NCBI GenBank assembly: GCA_020832725.1
Contig: JAFIEC010000267.1
Span: forward strand, 1-23,070
Length of the DNA stretch: 23,070 nt
Origin: Paracoccaceae bacterium
Lineage (GTDB): Bacteria; Pseudomonadota; Alphaproteobacteria; Rhodobacterales; Rhodobacteraceae
Reading direction: 5' to 3'
Shown: piece by piece, positions 14,189-22,490 of the stretch
How the letters are laid out: every line of letters begins with the position of its first letter
Position numbering within the stretch: position 1 is the stretch's first letter
Translations under genes and position numbers: made by a program
Notes under the pieces: generated by a model
What the model saw: the letters and a program-made list of their open reading frames with translations, nothing else
Databases searched by the model: none
What the model was told of the DNA's origin: nothing

Positions 14189-15877
14189 ATGCTGCGCGGG
14201 CTGACGATCCGGGACATGGTGCTGATCGATGCGCTCGAACTGGAGTTCGGGCCGGGCCTCTCGGTGCTTACCGGCGAGACCGGCGCGGGCAAGTCGATCC
14301 TGCTTGACTGCCTGGGTTTTGTGCTGGGCTGGCGGGGTCGGGCCGACCTTGTGCGCCCCGGTGCCGACAGCGGCGAGGTGGTCGCCGTGTTCGACCTTTC
14401 GCCTGAGCATCCCGCGCGGGAAATCCTGGCAGAGGCGGGCCTCCCCACAGGCGAAGAGCTTATCTTGCGGCGGACCAACGCGCCGGACGGGCGCAAGGCT
14501 GCCTGGGTGAACGACCGGCGTGTCTCGGGCGAGGTGCTGCGGGCGCTGTCGGCGACTCTGGTGGACCTGCACGGTCAGAATGACGACGGCGGCCTGCTGA
14601 ACTCGCGCGGCCATCGCGGCCTGCTCGATGCCTTTGCGGGGCTTGAGGATCGCCTTGCCGCGACCCGTGCCGCCTGGCGCGCCTGGCGGCAGGCGGAGGC
14701 CGAGGCCGAGGAGGCGCGCAAGACCCTCGCCGCTGCCCGCGCCGAAGAGGATTACCTGCGTCATGCGGTGGCGGAGCTGGCGGCCCTTGCGCCCGAACCC
14801 GGCGAGGAAGAGGCACTGGATGCACGGCGCCGGCTGATGCAGGCGGGGGCGCGGGTGGGCGATCTGCTGGCCCGGGCCGGGGCCGCGCTGGCAGGGCAGG
14901 GTGCGGCCCAGGGGGCCGAGGGTCATCTGGCAGATGCGCTGCGCTGGATCGAAGATGCTGCCGATGCCCTGCCCGAGGAGGCCCGCGCACGGCTGGCCGA
15001 GCCGATGGCGGCGCTTGGCCGCGCCCTTGACGAGGCCGCAGAGGCGCAAAGGGCCGTGGCCGGTCTGGTCTCCGACCTGGAGGTGGACCCGATGGCGCTT
15101 GATCAGGCCGAGGAGCGGCTTTTCGCGATCCGGGCCTTGGCCCGCAAGCATGGTGTTCCCGCCGATAACCTGCCGGAGCTTGCGCGCAGCCTCGAAGCGC
15201 GACTGGGCGCGATTGACGGGGGCGAGGCCGATGCGCGGGCGCGGGCTGCGGCCGTGGCCGAGGCCCGCGCCACATGGGCCGCGACCGCCGCCCGGCTTGG
15301 AGAGGAACGCCGGGCCGCGGCACTTCGGCTCGATGCCGCGATGGCTTTGGAGCTGGCTCCGCTCCGGCTGGAGAAGGCGCGCTTCCAGACCGTCATTGCA
15401 GAAGCAGAACCGGGGCCCGACGGGGCGGATGCGGTCACCTTCATGGTCTCCACCAACCCGGGCGCCCCCCCCGGGGCGCTCAACCGGATCGCCTCGGGCG
15501 GAGAGATGTCGCGTTTTCTGCTGGCGCTGAAAGTCTGCCTGACAGGGGCCGGGGCGGGCGGCGGAACCCTCATCTTCGACGAAATCGACCGCGGCGTGGG
15601 TGGGGCCACGGCAGATGCTGTCGGCCGCAGGCTCTCGGCGCTGGCGCAGGCGGGCCAGGTGCTGGTGGTGACACATTCCCCCCAGGTCGCGGCACAGGGG
15701 CGCGCGCATCTGCGGGTGGAAAAGGGGCAGGCCCCCGATGGAACGACGCGCACGCGGGTCGTTCCGCTGGGCGGTGACGAGCGGTTGGACGAGGTGGCCC
15801 GGATGCTGGCCGGAGAGACGGTGACCGAGGCGGCCCGCGCCGCAGCCCGGGCCCTTCTGGAGGGCGCGGAGGCCTGA
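14189..15877 (+). CDS. recN: DNA repair protein RecN
   Basis: RecN is an SMC-like ATPase that helps in recombinational repair of double-strand breaks. It has 562 residues. Walker A GETGAGKS is at 29-36, LVDLHGQND follows at about 126, and a central Ala/Glu/Arg-rich coiled coil fills about 150-390. The ABC signature ASGGEMSRFLLALK and Walker B TLIFDEID (460-467) come next, then the H-loop VVTHSPQVAA. Both ATPase halves are intact. The coiled coil is strikingly alanine-rich, normal for a GC-rich genome. The gene closes the plus-strand dcw block. In related genomes ligA often follows recN; here a minus-strand gene ends 13 bases later. No SOS box was seen in the 61-base gap upstream. Confidence 0.96.
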   Translation: MLRGLTIRDMVLIDALELEFGPGLSVLTGETGAGKSILLDCLGFVLGWRGRADLVRPGADSGEVVAVFDLSPEHPAREILAEAGLPTGEELILRRTNAPDGRKAAWVNDRRVSGEVLRALSATLVDLHGQNDDGGLLNSRGHRGLLDAFAGLEDRLAATRAAWRAWRQAEAEAEEARKTLAAARAEEDYLRHAVAELAALAPEPGEEEALDARRRLMQAGARVGDLLARAGAALAGQGAAQGAEGHLADALRWIEDAADALPEEARARLAEPMAALGRALDEAAEAQRAVAGLVSDLEVDPMALDQAEERLFAIRALARKHGVPADNLPELARSLEARLGAIDGGEADARARAAAVAEARATWAATAARLGEERRAAALRLDAAMALELAPLRLEKARFQTVIAEAEPGPDGADAVTFMVSTNPGAPPGALNRIASGGEMSRFLLALKVCLTGAGAGGGTLIFDEIDRGVGGATADAVGRRLSALAQAGQVLVVTHSPQVAAQGRAHLRVEKGQAPDGTTRTRVVPLGGDERLDEVARMLAGETVTEAARAAARALLEGAEA

Positions 15878-15890
15878 GGGCAGGCGCAAA

Positions 15891-16910
15891 CTAGCGCGCA
15901 GTCAGTGCTTCATGGGCCTCCAGCATCTCGCGCAATGCGCGCCGGTCGTCGGCCGACAGGGTGACATCCCGCACATATTGCCGTCCGTGAAAGCGCAATA
16001 CCGCCTCGCGCGCGCCCGCCAGACTGCGCAGCACCTCGATCTGGCGCGCATCGGGGGTGACATCGCTCCATTCCCAGATGCGGTGATCGTGATCCCGTTC
16101 GAACCGGCCCGTGACAAGCGGTTCGCGGACGCCGTCATGCCATGCCTCGACACGCTGGACAAAGAGCCACCGGTCTGCGGTGTATTGCACCTTCATCCGC
16201 AGCCAGGGCCGCGTGCCGCCATCGCGCTGGCCCATGTAGAGATGCACCGTGGAGCGCGAGTTCGTATATCGCGGTGCATCCGGGTGGCTGATCCAGGTTA
16301 CACCGCCGACCCGGTCGTGACGGTGGCGCAGCCGCTGAAGCAGGGCTGCCCTGCTGGCCTCTGCCTCTGCAAGGGCGCGGGCTTCCGCCTCCTCGATCAG
16401 GGCTGCATAGCGGTCGCGCGCGGCGGCATGGAGTGGCTCCTCGGGCAGGAGGGCCGCAAGAAAGGCATAGCCCGCGCGATTGGCGTCCAGCTCGGATGCG
16501 GGGAGGGGCCGCACATGGGACAGCGCGGCGGCCTCGATCCGGCTGCGCAACTCGTCCTCGGCGATACCCCCGCGAATGGCAGCCTCCTTGTGGCGCGTGG
16601 CCTCGGCCCATCGTCCGGCACCCGCCGCCGCGACCGCCCTTTCCGCCGACTGCAGTGCCGCGGCAGCGGGTTCGGATGCCGCGCGGGCGGGAGCGGTTGC
16701 CGCGTCCGTCATGCTGCCGCCGCCAAGCGCTGCCACCTGCGTGCCGGTCTCGCCCGGCTCGGGCGGCACCGTCGCCATCACCAGCCCGAAGGCCACAAGC
16801 ATCACCAGGCCCGCGCGCTTGCGGGTGCGGAACGGCCGGAACGGATAGAGAAGCGCCAGCGACGCCACCAGAAACACCAGCACGACCGGAACGAACACGG
16901 CATCCGACAT
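15891..16910 (-). CDS. Unrecognised membrane-anchored protein
   Basis: I do not recognise the family with certainty. The 339-residue protein starts with two hydrophobic segments (about 4-22 and 33-46) joined by a basic loop PFRPFRTRKRAG, so both ends of the hairpin point the same way and the rest is on the side of the N-terminus. Residues 70-200 are Ala/Glu-rich and helical, with EAEARALAEAEASRAALLQRL a likely coiled coil. The last 140 residues look like a beta domain with VTWISHPDAPRYTNSRSTVH, LYMGQRDGG, LRMKVQYTADRWLFVQRVEA and DGV. The WLF and TW...YTN pattern recalls a domain found in various uncharacterised bacterial and phage proteins, a recollection rather than a search result. I chose the ATG at 16910 because AGGGGAG precedes it. 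It lies 79 bases downstream of the FAD oxidase gene. Confidence 0.8.
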   Translation of the reverse strand: MSDAVFVPVVLVFLVASLALLYPFRPFRTRKRAGLVMLVAFGLVMATVPPEPGETGTQVAALGGGSMTDAATAPARAASEPAAAALQSAERAVAAAGAGRWAEATRHKEAAIRGGIAEDELRSRIEAAALSHVRPLPASELDANRAGYAFLAALLPEEPLHAAARDRYAALIEEAEARALAEAEASRAALLQRLRHRHDRVGGVTWISHPDAPRYTNSRSTVHLYMGQRDGGTRPWLRMKVQYTADRWLFVQRVEAWHDGVREPLVTGRFERDHDHRIWEWSDVTPDARQIEVLRSLAGAREAVLRFHGRQYVRDVTLSADDRRALREMLEAHEALTAR

Positions 16911-16989
16911 TTTCTGCTCCCCTCGGGTCAACCAATGGCCCGGTCATGCTGCTGCAATCGGGAGAAAATGCGGCAGGGGAGGGGCGAAT

Positions 16990-18381
16990 TCAGTTCACCT
17001 GCACCATCTTGCCGGGGTTCATCAGGTTCTCGGGATCGAGCGCCTTCTTGAGCTGGGCCATGACGTCCCATGCCGGGCCGTGTTCCAGCGCCATGTAGCC
17101 GATCTTGCCCATGCCGATCCCGTGCTCTCCGGTCACGGTGCCGCCGAGGCGAAGGGCGCGTTCGGCCATGCGGTGGGCAAGGTCCCTGGCGATCGTCATT
17201 TCCGCCGCGTTGTCCGGATCGAGCAGCAGCAGGGCGTGGAAATTCCCGTCACCGACATGACCGATGATGCCACCTCCCATTTCGGGGTGTTGCGCCAGAT
17301 CGGCCTGCGTCTCGGTCACGGCCTCGGCCAGCCGCGAGATCGGCACGCACAGGTCGGTGGTCAGCCCGACCGCGCCGGGGCGAAGTTGCTTCAGGGCGAA
17401 ATAGGCGTTGTGGCGCATCTTCCACAGGGCATTGCGCTCTTCGGGCTTGAGCGACCACTGGAACGGACCGCCGCCATGATCCTTGATGATCTCGCCGAAC
17501 CGGTCGGCCTGTTCGGCGACCGCGGCCTCGGAGCCGTGGAATTCCACCATCAGGTGCGGGCTTTCGGCCATGTTTGCACCCGCATAGGCATTGAAGGCCC
17601 GCGCGACAGTCTCGTCCAGAAGCTCCATCCGCGCCATGGGGATGCCCATCTGGATCGTTTCGATCACGGCATCCACCGCTGCGGCGACGCTGGGAAAGGC
17701 GCAGACGCCCGCCGAGATCGCCTCGGGCTGGCCCTGCAGCCGCAAGGTCAGCTCGGTGATCACGCCAAGCGTCCCCTCGGAGCCCACGAACAGCCGCGTG
17801 AGGTCATAGCCGGCCGAGGATTTGCGCGCCCGCGTGCCGGTGCGGATGATCCGCCCGTCGGCCAGTACCACCTCCAGCGCCAGCACATTCTCGCGCATCG
17901 TGCCATAGCGCACCGCGGTCGTGCCCGAGGCGCGTGTGGCGGCCATGCCGCCCAGCGAGGCGTTCGCACCCGGGTCGATGGGAAAGAACAGCCCCGTTGC
18001 CCGCAATTCCTCGTTAAGCGCTTCCCGCGTCACACCGGGTTGCACCACCGTGTCCATGTCCTCGGGATTGACGGCGAGAACCCGGTTCATCCGGCTCAGG
18101 TCAAGGCTTATGCCGCCGCGGATCGCGAGCGCATGCCCTTCCAGCGACGTACCCGTGCCCCAGGGCACAACGGGGCAGCGGTGTCGGGAACAGATGCGGA
18201 GGATCCCGGAGACCTCGGCTGTCGTCTCGGGCCAGGCCACGGCATCGGGCAGGGCGAGGGCGAAATGCGCCTCGTTGCGGCCGTGCAGGTCGCGCTCGGA
18301 GGGAGAGGTGGACAGCCTCTCTCCCAAAAGTTCCGACAGGGCCGCTATGACATCTGTCCGGGAGGCGGGATCACTGGACAA
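16990..18381 (-). CDS. FAD-linked oxidase, D-lactate dehydrogenase (cytochrome)/GlcD type
   Basis: This flavoprotein oxidises a D-2-hydroxy acid such as D-lactate or glycolate and passes electrons to the respiratory chain. It has 463 residues. The N-terminal PCMH FAD-binding domain has VVPWGTGTSLEGHALA (71-86), the IDPGANASLGGMAATRASGT stretch (135-154) and GSEGTLGVITELTL (200-213). The C-terminal substrate domain has GHVGDGNFHALLL, the active-site GEHGIGMGK and the terminal LDPENLMNPGKM. No in-frame ATG fits the expected N-terminus. The TTG at 18381 does, with AAGGAG six bases ahead, and the protein then opens SSDPASRTDVIAAL as in relatives. No glcE/glcF genes lie beside it, so a single-subunit D-lactate dehydrogenase is likelier than glycolate oxidase GlcD. 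Confidence 0.92.
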   Translation of the reverse strand: MSSDPASRTDVIAALSELLGERLSTSPSERDLHGRNEAHFALALPDAVAWPETTAEVSGILRICSRHRCPVVPWGTGTSLEGHALAIRGGISLDLSRMNRVLAVNPEDMDTVVQPGVTREALNEELRATGLFFPIDPGANASLGGMAATRASGTTAVRYGTMRENVLALEVVLADGRIIRTGTRARKSSAGYDLTRLFVGSEGTLGVITELTLRLQGQPEAISAGVCAFPSVAAAVDAVIETIQMGIPMARMELLDETVARAFNAYAGANMAESPHLMVEFHGSEAAVAEQADRFGEIIKDHGGGPFQWSLKPEERNALWKMRHNAYFALKQLRPGAVGLTTDLCVPISRLAEAVTETQADLAQHPEMGGGIIGHVGDGNFHALLLLDPDNAAEMTIARDLAHRMAERALRLGGTVTGEHGIGMGKIGYMALEHGPAWDVMAQLKKALDPENLMNPGKMVQVN

Positions 18382-18387
18382 GGCTTG

Positions 18388-18393
18388 CTCCTT
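18388..18393 (-). promoter_or_regulatory. Ribosome binding site that fixes a TTG start
   Basis: AAGGAG on the minus strand stands six bases ahead of TTG (18381-18379). No ATG or GTG in that frame lies at a suitable place, so this site decides the start of the FAD oxidase. Confidence 0.75.
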
Positions 18394-18466
18394 CGCTTTA
18401 GTGGAACAAGGGTATTGCAGGGGTACCGGCGCGGCAAGGTGCGGCCCGGGTCCTGCGCAGGGCGCC

Positions 18467-20158
18467 ATGGCAGGCACCGAACATAATCTGCGGCACTTCC
18501 TCCGCCGGTCCGTGGCCCGTGCACGGCGCGACATGCGCAGCATGTGGCTCAGCCTGCGTACCCATGCGCCGCGGCAGACGCTGTTCTGGGTGCTTGCGCT
18601 GATCATCGGCATTGCCGCCGGCTTTGCCGCGCTGATGTTCCGAAAGGGCATCGGTGCATTGCAGACGCTTCTCTATGGCACCGACGACGTGATGCTGGCC
18701 AGCCATGCCCAGACGCTGGACTGGTGGGTGATCCTGCTGATCCCCATCGGGGGCGGGCTGGTGGTGGGGCTGATCCTGCACTGGTTCACGCCTGACGGGC
18801 GCGCACGCTCTGTGGCCGATGTCATCGAGGGGGCGGCGCTGCGCGACGGGCGGGTGGAGATGCGTGCAGGGCTGGCCTCCGCCGCCGCCTCGCTGATCAC
18901 GCTGGGGTCGGGCGGCTCCACGGGCCGGGAGGGGCCGGTGGTCCATCTGGCCGGGGTGATCTCCAGTTGGGTCTCTGACCGGATGCGCGCCAGCGGGATC
19001 GAGGGACGCGACCTTCTCGGATGCGCCGTGGCGGCGGCGGTCTCGGCCTCGTTCAACGCGCCGATCGCGGGCATGCTGTTCGCGCTGGAGGTGGTTCTGC
19101 GCCATTTCGCCGTGCACGCCTTTGCCCCCATCGCCATCGCCTCTGTCGCGGGCACGGTCATCAACCGCATGGAATTCGGCGACATCACCGAGTTTCGCCT
19201 GCCCGAGGCCAATGTGCTGGGCTTCTACCAGGAGCTTCCGGCCTTCCTGCTGCTGGGTATCATCTCGGGGCTGGTCGCGGTCCTGCTGATCCGGGCGATC
19301 TTCTGGGCCGACGATCTGGGCAGCACGCTGGCACATGCAGGCCGCGTGCCGCGCTGGCTGCGCCCGGCGCTGGCGGGGGCGGTGCTGGGGCTGATGGCGA
19401 TCTGGTTCCCGCATATCATCGGGGTGGGATATGAGACCACCATCGCCGCCCTGTCGGGTGAATTGCTGTTCTGGACAGCGGTTCTCTATGCGGTGGTCAA
19501 GGCGGTGGCGGTGGCAGTCACGCTGGCGGGCCGGATGGGGGGCGGGGTGTTCTCGCCCTCGCTGATGATCGGGGCGCTGGTGGGGCTGTCCTTTGGCCAC
19601 CTCGCCACGGCGGTCGTGCCCGAATACTCTGGCTCCGAGACACTTTATGCGCTGGCAGGCATGGGGGCGGTCACGGCGGCGGTTCTGGGGGCTCCGATCT
19701 CGACCACCATGATCGTCTTCGAGATGACGGGCGACTGGCAGACCGGCATCGCCGTGATGGTGGCGGTCTCGCTCTCCTCGGCGCTGTGCAGCAGGCTCGT
19801 GGACCGGTCCTTCTTCCTTGGCCAGCTCAAGCGCCGCGATATCCAGCTGGCGGCAGGCCCGCAGGCATGGATGCTCCGAAGCGTGCCGGTGCGCGAATTG
19901 ATGCGGCCGCTCGACTCGCCCCGATGCCCGGGTCCTGTCGCCTGCGAAGGCATGGTGGAGGAGGGCCTGTTCGTCGCTGCCAACCAGTCGCTGGCGCGCG
20001 CCATGGCACGTTTCGAGGCAACTGGAGCAGAGGTTCTGGCGGTAACCGACACCGCGCGCGGCAGCCAGCAGCGCGTGATCGGCAGCCTGCATCAGGTCGA
20101 CGCGCTTGCCCGCTATGCCCGGGCGCTGGCCGCCACGGCTCGGGAGGAGCATTCCTGA
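18467..20158 (+). CDS. CLC-type chloride channel/transporter with C-terminal CBS-like region
   Basis: This inner-membrane protein moves chloride or a related anion. It has 563 residues: a basic cytoplasmic N-terminus (1-37), the CLC membrane domain (about 38-455) and a C-terminal soluble region that looks like a CBS pair or remnant (about 470-560, with VPVRELMRP). The gating glutamate is E155 in GREGP. GGVFSPSLMIGA is the second anion-site motif, and MIVFEMTGDW marks the last helices. The usual GSGIP is replaced by RSVAD before VIEGA, with the serine kept. FNAPIAGMLFALEVV (196-210) has valine at 209 where E. coli CLC-ec1 has the internal proton glutamate E203. The start at 18467 is the first ATG with a suitable N-terminus; its ribosome binding site is weak. 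Divergent from the FAD oxidase with 85 bases between them. Confidence 0.92.
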   Translation: MAGTEHNLRHFLRRSVARARRDMRSMWLSLRTHAPRQTLFWVLALIIGIAAGFAALMFRKGIGALQTLLYGTDDVMLASHAQTLDWWVILLIPIGGGLVVGLILHWFTPDGRARSVADVIEGAALRDGRVEMRAGLASAAASLITLGSGGSTGREGPVVHLAGVISSWVSDRMRASGIEGRDLLGCAVAAAVSASFNAPIAGMLFALEVVLRHFAVHAFAPIAIASVAGTVINRMEFGDITEFRLPEANVLGFYQELPAFLLLGIISGLVAVLLIRAIFWADDLGSTLAHAGRVPRWLRPALAGAVLGLMAIWFPHIIGVGYETTIAALSGELLFWTAVLYAVVKAVAVAVTLAGRMGGGVFSPSLMIGALVGLSFGHLATAVVPEYSGSETLYALAGMGAVTAAVLGAPISTTMIVFEMTGDWQTGIAVMVAVSLSSALCSRLVDRSFFLGQLKRRDIQLAAGPQAWMLRSVPVRELMRPLDSPRCPGPVACEGMVEEGLFVAANQSLARAMARFEATGAEVLAVTDTARGSQQRVIGSLHQVDALARYARALAATAREEHS

Positions 20159-20174
20159 GTTTCCGCCTCGAACT

Positions 20175-20516
20175 TCAGACCCGCTCCAGCGTCACGCGGT
20201 CGGAGTAGAAGGCAAGGTGGCCTGCGATGGCCTCTGCCCCATCCACGGGGGTTTCATACGACCACGCAGCATCCGGGATCACGCCCGCCGAGGTATGCAC
20301 CGCGAAATAGCCCGCATCGCCCTTCCATGGGCAGGTGGTGCGGCTCTCGGTGCGCTCCAGAAAGGCCATGGCGACATCGCCGCGCGGAAAATAGATCACC
20401 GGGGGCAGATCACCCTCTTCCAGTTCCAGCGCGTTACGGCTCTCGGCGATGATCGCGCCATCTGCGCGGACAACCCATGTGCCTTCGGCGGGATGCGTGC
20501 GGATACGTGGTGCCAT
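20175..20516 (-). CDS. DUF427 family protein
   Basis: This small cytoplasmic protein of unknown function has 113 residues, the usual size of DUF427 domains. The family pattern is visible: VVRADGAIIAESRNALELEEG, then PPVIYFPRGDVAM, then the conserved TTCPWKGDAGYFAV (60-73) and AAWSYETPVDGAEAIAGHLAFY with a terminal DRVTLERV. AGAGGGGG stands ahead of the ATG at 20516. It ends 16 bases from the end of the convergent CLC gene and begins 95 bases after the aminopeptidase stop. In that gap TATAAC on the minus strand (around 20574-20579) could be a -10 but no good -35 accompanies it. No enzymatic role is established that I know of. Confidence 0.92.
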   Translation of the reverse strand: MAPRIRTHPAEGTWVVRADGAIIAESRNALELEEGDLPPVIYFPRGDVAMAFLERTESRTTCPWKGDAGYFAVHTSAGVIPDAAWSYETPVDGAEAIAGHLAFYSDRVTLERV

Positions 20517-20611
20517 GTGGTCCCCCTCTGGAAGGCGATCGCATGTCTGTTCCGCGATCTGGCCCTCGAAGGGGTTATAGTGCGAAACCGGGTGCCCGGA
20601 AACCCGCCGCA

Positions 20612-22414
20612 TCACATCGGCGCGCAGGCGTCCTTCAGCCAGGCCAGGACCTCGGGCGCACAGAGGGGGCCGACCTCCTTGAGGACGTGGGCATGATAGG
20701 CGTCCAGCCATGCGCGCTCGTCGGGGTGAAGCATCTCGGCCAGGATCATGCGCCTGTCGATCGGGGCCAGTGTCAGGGTCTCGAAATCCAGCATCTCGCG
20801 GGCGTCGCCGCCGGGCAGATCGGGGGCCTTGCGCACCGCGATCAGGTTCTCGATACGGATGCCGAACGCCCCCTCCCGGTAATATCCGGGTTCGTTCGAG
20901 AGGATCATTCCCGGCTGCAGGGCCACCTCGCCCGAACGCGCCAACCTTTGCGGCCCCTCGTGGACGCCCAGGTAATGGCCGACGCCATGGCCCGTGCCGT
21001 GGTCGTAATCCTGCCCCGCGCGCCACAGGGCCGCCCGCGCCAGCGCATCGAGGTCGCGCCCCGCAAGGCCCTTCGGGAACCGCGCGGTCGAGATCGCGAT
21101 CATGCCCCGCAGGACGCGGGTAAAGGCCTCCTGCGCATCGTGATCCGTCGGCCCAAGCGCGATGGTGCGGGTGATGTCGGTGGTTCCGTCCTCGTATTGC
21201 CCGCCACTGTCCACCAGAAGAACCTCGCCTGTCGCAAGCTGGCGGTTGCTGTCTTCCGTCACGCGGTAATGAACGATCGCGCCGTTGGGGCCGGCTCCGC
21301 AGATCGTCTCGAACGAAATGTCGCGCAGTGCGTCAGATGTCCGGCGAAACCCCTCCAGCGCGCGCACGACGTCGATTTCGGTCAGGCTCTCCGGGCGCTG
21401 GCTGTCTAGCCAGTGCAGAAAGGCAGCCATCGCCGCGCCATCGCGGCGATGCGCGGCACGGGTGCCTGCAAGCTCGGTCGCGTTCTTGCAGGCCTTGGGC
21501 AAGAGGCAGGGATCGGGCGTATCTGCCATCTCCACCCCGGCGGCCTCCAGCCTGTTCTCCACCCAGACCGGCGCTGTCGTCCGGTCCAGCCGTACGACGC
21601 CCCGCAGCGTGTCGAGGCCCGGACCGAAGGCCTCGGTGCCCCGGATACGCACACCGGCACCCAGATGTGCCCCTGCATTCTCGTCCAGCTTGGCCGGATC
21701 GATGAACAGGTCGACCTCTCCGCTGTCGTGAATGATGGCGAAGGCATGGGCAACCGGGATGCGTGCGACATCTCCCCCGCGGATATTGAGCAGCCATGCG
21801 ATGCTGTCGGGCAAGGTCAGGACCGCAGCGCTCTGGCCTGCCTCGGCCAGGGCCTGCCCGATCCGTGCGCGCTTGTCGGCGGAGGCTTCTCCGGCAAGGG
21901 CGACAGGGTAGGGGCGCAAGGGGGCCCCGGGCGGTGCCGGCTGGTCGTTCCAGATCGCATCCACCAGATTGGCCGAGGCCACAAGCGCGATGCCCCGGGG
22001 TTCCAGTTCGGCACGCATCTCGGCAATCTGGGCCGGGGTGTGCAGCCACGGATCGAAGGCCACCCGCCCGCCTTCGGCCAGCCCTTCGGCGATCCAGCGC
22101 GCAGGCCGGGTGCGCGGCCAGGACAGCACCTCGAATGCCGCGGCGTCGGTCTGGCTGCGCCCCTGAAGCGTGTATCGGCCATCCACGAACAATGCTGCCC
22201 GGTCAAGAAGGGCCACGCAGATCCCGGCGGACCCCGTGAACCCGGTCAGCCACGCCAGCCGCTCGTCTCGCGGCGCGACCGTCTCGCCCTGATGGGCATC
22301 GGCCCGGGGCACGACAAAGCCGGAAAGCCCTTGGGCGCGCAGCGCGTCGCGTAGCAGCGCAAGTCGTGGCGGTCCGTCGGCGGGGCGGGTGGTGGAGACA
22401 AACGACTGCAGCAT
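20612..22414 (-). CDS. Xaa-Pro aminopeptidase (M24B family)
   Basis: This cytoplasmic di-metal peptidase releases the N-terminal residue from peptides with proline at position 2. It has 600 residues, the long three-domain form: two creatinase-like N-terminal domains (about 15-310), the pita-bread catalytic domain (about 315-535) and a C-terminal extension of about 65 residues. Metal ligands visible are D402 and D413 in VDSGGQYEDGTTDITRT, H480 in GHGVGHYLGVHEGP, E508 in NEPGYY and E522 in GIRIEN. All are present, so it should be active. The N-terminal half contains RADAHQGETVAPRDERLAWL, typical of this group in alphaproteobacteria and eukaryotes. It follows glmM by 76 bases on the same strand; the two could share a transcript, though their roles are unrelated. 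Confidence 0.95.
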   Translation of the reverse strand: MLQSFVSTTRPADGPPRLALLRDALRAQGLSGFVVPRADAHQGETVAPRDERLAWLTGFTGSAGICVALLDRAALFVDGRYTLQGRSQTDAAAFEVLSWPRTRPARWIAEGLAEGGRVAFDPWLHTPAQIAEMRAELEPRGIALVASANLVDAIWNDQPAPPGAPLRPYPVALAGEASADKRARIGQALAEAGQSAAVLTLPDSIAWLLNIRGGDVARIPVAHAFAIIHDSGEVDLFIDPAKLDENAGAHLGAGVRIRGTEAFGPGLDTLRGVVRLDRTTAPVWVENRLEAAGVEMADTPDPCLLPKACKNATELAGTRAAHRRDGAAMAAFLHWLDSQRPESLTEIDVVRALEGFRRTSDALRDISFETICGAGPNGAIVHYRVTEDSNRQLATGEVLLVDSGGQYEDGTTDITRTIALGPTDHDAQEAFTRVLRGMIAISTARFPKGLAGRDLDALARAALWRAGQDYDHGTGHGVGHYLGVHEGPQRLARSGEVALQPGMILSNEPGYYREGAFGIRIENLIAVRKAPDLPGGDAREMLDFETLTLAPIDRRMILAEMLHPDERAWLDAYHAHVLKEVGPLCAPEVLAWLKDACAPM

Positions 22415-22490
22415 GGGAACCTCGAAACCGGCAGGTGCCCGCCGTGGTAGTGAAGCGCGGGGCCAAGATCAACCGGCGCGCCGTGCCCCG

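Noticed and set aside
14171..15889. Open frame of 572 codons on the minus strand opposite recN.
   Set aside because: Mirrors recN almost exactly and lacks any recognisable protein sequence; a shadow of the real gene.
18398..20152. Open frame of 584 codons on the minus strand opposite the CLC gene.
   Set aside because: Composition is His/Arg/Gln-rich without motifs; the plus strand encodes the intact CLC protein.
20586..20604. CCGGG/CCCGG hairpin after the aminopeptidase gene as a terminator.
   Set aside because: Very short loop, weak stem and no run of T after it.
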